Positions 4,066-6,658 of a DNA stretch of 6,658 bases are shown here, one piece after another. The notes beneath the pieces were generated by a model. The model did no database searches, was not told the origin of the DNA, and saw nothing but the letters and a program-made list of their open reading frames with translations. The first letter of the stretch is position 1. Each line of letters starts with the position of its first letter. A program made the position numbers and the translations under genes. The stretch comes from Candidatus Methanophagales archaeon. Its GTDB lineage: Archaea > Halobacteriota > Syntropharchaeia > Alkanophagales > Methanospirareceae. The DNA is taken from the NCBI GenBank assembly GCA_003601795.1, contig PIXU01000100.1:1-6658 (forward strand), read 5' to 3'.

Positions 4066-6658
4066 ATGAATACAAAAAAAATGGCAGTAAGCGGTGTAAT
4101 AGCATTGACGGTGTTGGCAGTAATGTTAGCAGTAGTGCCATCGGCGTTAGCCCAGCCTCCATATCCTGCAAATTCCACTTACTTCTTGCCAGAGAACAGC
4201 ACCGGAGTGTATTGCCAAAACAATACCATCGTGCAGGTCCGGGTCAATACAACTGTCGACTGTTATGGTCCTCAGGTAGACATATATTTTGATACAAGTT
4301 GTGTCAACATTACAGATGTGAATTTCACAGGCAGTCCTTGGAAAGATGGCTCCGAAGGATGGAGCTATCCTTATGGAACAGATGCAGGAATTGTTCGTAT
4401 ACTCGGAGGTGGGATAGCAGGTGCCAGTGGCGACAACTTACTCGCGAATATCACATTACATTGCATAAATAAGACTTGCGACTGCACTTCATACCTTGAT
4501 TTCAGAGACACCGCACTGCCTGATGATATAGGTGAACCTATACCGCATACAACGCACAACGGAACAATCAACTGCACGGCAATACCCGCACCAGACCTGA
4601 AGGTGGAGTTTGACGACCCACAATACATATTCGCGAACCTGACGAACGTGCTGACCGCAAAGATAACGAACATTGGCAATAAAAAGGCTGAGAACTTCGT
4701 GGTAGCTATTAATATAACCAGCGATTGCACTGGCAATGAGGTATACAACAATTCGACAACTGTATCCTCTTTAGATCCAAGTGCATCGGCGATTGTAAAC
4801 CTGGGTAACTGGAAGCCAACTACGGTTGAGAACATCACGATTAACGTAACCGCGGACTACACCAATGTTACTGGTGACAGGGACATGAGTAACAACTATA
4901 AGGTTGAGGTCAGGAACACCTCTTGTGCATGTGGTGAATACCCCACGAATCCTGCATGCGTTGACTGCATCAATGACACGATGTTACCCGATACGTGCTA
5001 TGGATATAGAGGACAGCATCCAATGAGCACGATATATCAGGGTGGAAGTGATGTAATCTATACGGTTGGGGACTACAAATACAAGAAGGATAAGGTGACC
5101 TTTGTTATAGGACCTGGAGGAGACATCAACAGAATCACCAATACCACCGCAGACATTCCACCGGGTGCGACGATAGTGAACGCAACACTATACGTGTACG
5201 GCACATGGTACAATGCGTGGACGTATGGCTACGATCCGAGGCCATACTTCCAAATGTCGTTTAAAAACAGCTCCATTCCGGAGACTCCTATTTCACCGGT
5301 CACGTACTACAATGATTCCAAAGGATTTACTACCATGGAGAAGTATCAATACCTGACGTTTGTATACGATGTAACTCAGTATGTAACTGGAGACGATACT
5401 TACATTGCGAATAGGACAACTCCCGGAGCATGGGGGAAAGGATACACCAGCGGTATGGCTCTGATGGTCATATATGACGATGGAAGCAGTAGCAACATGA
5501 AATACAAAATAGCACATGGTTGTGATCGTGTTGCGACTGAGTACATAAAGGATGAGAGACATCAATACCACGTAACGCCAGAGGATGCAACTACAAAAGC
5601 TACATTCCCGAAAGTTGATAAGAAGAAGCTGGTAGAAGCGAAGCTGTTTACTGTCACGGTTGATGGTGTGCATTTCAGTACCGGTGTACCCACAAAAGAA
5701 TCGCTCAAGTTCAATGATTGCCCATGGTATGAGGGAGCATGGTCGAATGAAGGCATGGGTAGTGGTAATGACTATCCAATAGGCTTTAACAGGAGTGATG
5801 TTACCGCTTGCATAGCCGACACCGGAGAGACTGCTTACTTCCAGGAAAGAGACGGCTCATACAAGAACGGCTTCAGTGCAGTCTTTGCATGCCTGCGGAC
5901 AAAAGAAGGAGTTCCAATCATAAGCGTTGAACCTCCAGAGACGATTGTCCAGCCGCAGGACCAGTTTGACGTAAATATAACGGTCAACCCGAATGGTGCA
6001 CCAGTATACGGTGTTGAATACTACTTGCGCTACAACACAAGCGTGGTAAGAGCAGAGACGCAGAACAAAGGACCGTTCCTCGGTGGTTTTGATGACACAG
6101 TCGTTGTCCACAATGAGATAGACCATGCTAATGGTATCGTGTCATACGCGGAAACGAGAAAAGGTCCGGATGGTGTGCTCAATCCTGGTACGCTCGCAAC
6201 TATTCAGTTCACGGCAATCGGCGAACGCGGCGCTACAACCGGTCTGAACCTGACCGGCGTGATCATTGTCAACAATGCGACTAAGAAGCCTTATGCGACC
6301 ATAATAATCGAGAACGGCACCGTCACGATCTATGACAACATACCGCCAGTGGCAAAAGGGCACTCTAAGTTCAGATACAACTATGCGGCGAAGAAGTTCG
6401 AGTCGCTTGCACTACTGTGCTCGAACTCAACCAATCCGAATGAGCACAAAGGCTATAACATCACTTATGTCAGATGGTCATTTGGTGACGGTCAGTACGG
6501 AACGAGCGAAGGCGGCTTACCCGATGATGCACGCGATGGCATCTGCGTATGCAAAGACCACGCTTACACATCCTGGAAGTGGACTGCTGGGGATTACGAG
6601 CCGTTCAACGCTTCGGTGACCGTAACCGATGACGGCTGTCCGGAAGCAAGTGACACTG
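4066..6658 (+). CDS. Secreted scaffoldin-like protein with two cohesin-like domains, CARDB, DUF3344 and PKD (3' end outside window)
   Basis: This frame is open from ATG 4066 to the right edge: 864 residues, no stop. Residues 1-29 are a signal peptide (PSALA before Gln30). Residues about 46-170 resemble a cohesin: VQVRVNTTV, YGPQVDIYFDTSCVNI, GASGDNLLANITL and NGTIN follow the order of cohesin strands. Residues 175-283 are a CARDB domain (PDLKVEF...DMSNNYKVEV). Residues 284-312 are a Cys-rich linker (C287, C289, C298, C301, C311). Residues about 313-612 match DUF3344 (GATIVNATLYVYGTWY, GMALMVIYDD). Residues 616-756 are a second cohesin (ISVEPPETIVQPQDQFDVNI, VYGVEYYLRYNTSVV, PGTLATIQFTA, NGTVTI). 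Residues from 758 are a PKD-like domain (VRWSFGDG near 804, HAY at 832, VTVTDDG). Around thirty sequons and many cysteines suit an extracellular location. No membrane anchor is seen yet; it may lie beyond the window. The likely role is holding dockerin proteins such as its neighbour at the cell surface; this is inferred from domain content and adjacency. Cohesin domains are weakly conserved and were recognised by eye. Confidence 0.8.
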   Translation, partial: MNTKKMAVSGVIALTVLAVMLAVVPSALAQPPYPANSTYFLPENSTGVYCQNNTIVQVRVNTTVDCYGPQVDIYFDTSCVNITDVNFTGSPWKDGSEGWSYPYGTDAGIVRILGGGIAGASGDNLLANITLHCINKTCDCTSYLDFRDTALPDDIGEPIPHTTHNGTINCTAIPAPDLKVEFDDPQYIFANLTNVLTAKITNIGNKKAENFVVAINITSDCTGNEVYNNSTTVSSLDPSASAIVNLGNWKPTTVENITINVTADYTNVTGDRDMSNNYKVEVRNTSCACGEYPTNPACVDCINDTMLPDTCYGYRGQHPMSTIYQGGSDVIYTVGDYKYKKDKVTFVIGPGGDINRITNTTADIPPGATIVNATLYVYGTWYNAWTYGYDPRPYFQMSFKNSSIPETPISPVTYYNDSKGFTTMEKYQYLTFVYDVTQYVTGDDTYIANRTTPGAWGKGYTSGMALMVIYDDGSSSNMKYKIAHGCDRVATEYIKDERHQYHVTPEDATTKATFPKVDKKKLVEAKLFTVTVDGVHFSTGVPTKESLKFNDCPWYEGAWSNEGMGSGNDYPIGFNRSDVTACIADTGETAYFQERDGSYKNGFSAVFACLRTKEGVPIISVEPPETIVQPQDQFDVNITVNPNGAPVYGVEYYLRYNTSVVRAETQNKGPFLGGFDDTVVVHNEIDHANGIVSYAETRKGPDGVLNPGTLATIQFTAIGERGATTGLNLTGVIIVNNATKKPYATIIIENGTVTIYDNIPPVAKGHSKFRYNYAAKKFESLALLCSNSTNPNEHKGYNITYVRWSFGDGQYGTSEGGLPDDARDGICVCKDHAYTSWKWTAGDYEPFNASVTVTDDGCPEASDT

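Noticed and set aside
4050..4292. 80-residue plus-strand ORF starting at the GTG at 4050
   Set aside because: The GTG is part of the Shine-Dalgarno site and the frame conflicts with the signal peptide and cohesin frame that starts at 4066.
4371..4838. 155-residue minus-strand ORF
   Set aside because: It lies opposite the CARDB and cohesin coding sequence of the open plus-strand gene, which shows clear domain motifs and sequons; the minus frame shows none.
1..6658. CRISPR array
   Set aside because: No evenly spaced identical repeats with unique spacers; the only strong direct repeat is the coding dockerin duplication.

Overview
The window is most likely from a methane-cycling or related archaeon, with ANME-1/Methanophagales or a Methanosarcina-type lineage as my best guess. 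The evidence is two large, N-glycosylation-sequon-rich secreted proteins built from modules common in such archaea (DUF3344, CARDB, cohesin, dockerin, PKD), archaeal-type Shine-Dalgarno sites (GGAGGTGA), an A-rich, TATA-like upstream region, and an IS1634-like transposase. The lineage is inferred; no rRNA or core marker gene is present.

Layout. Positions 1-175 (minus strand) hold the N-terminal 58 codons of an IS1634-family (DUF4277-type) transposase that runs off the left edge. Positions 188-600 are AT-rich and non-coding. They contain a degenerate intergenic repeat around 341-411 and, near 558-590, a TATA-like region that could drive rightward transcription. Positions 600-960 are a strongly purine-biased stretch without a convincing gene, read here as the 5' leader of the first large gene. 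Positions 961-3915 (plus strand) encode a 984-residue secreted protein: signal peptide, DUF3344, a C39/papain-like cysteine peptidase domain interrupted by two tryptophan-rich repeats, a CARDB domain and a C-terminal dockerin. A hairpin-T-tract terminator follows at 3924-3956. A second purine-rich leader (3957-4065) precedes a second secreted protein that starts at 4066 and is still open at the right edge after 864 codons: signal peptide, cohesin-like domain, CARDB, Cys-rich linker, DUF3344, second cohesin-like domain and a PKD domain.

How the genes may work together. One protein carries a dockerin and its neighbour carries cohesins. The simplest reading is a cell-surface or extracellular complex in which the second protein acts as a scaffold that holds the cysteine peptidase, and probably other dockerin-bearing proteins: a cellulosome-like arrangement carrying a protease rather than a glycosidase. 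Both genes have nearly the same translation start region. Both also have, upstream of it, a small hairpin with a tRNA T-loop-like heptaloop (TGCRAGT) whose stem changes in compensating ways, flanked by CCCC/GGGG. This shared leader is the strongest candidate here for an undescribed regulatory element.
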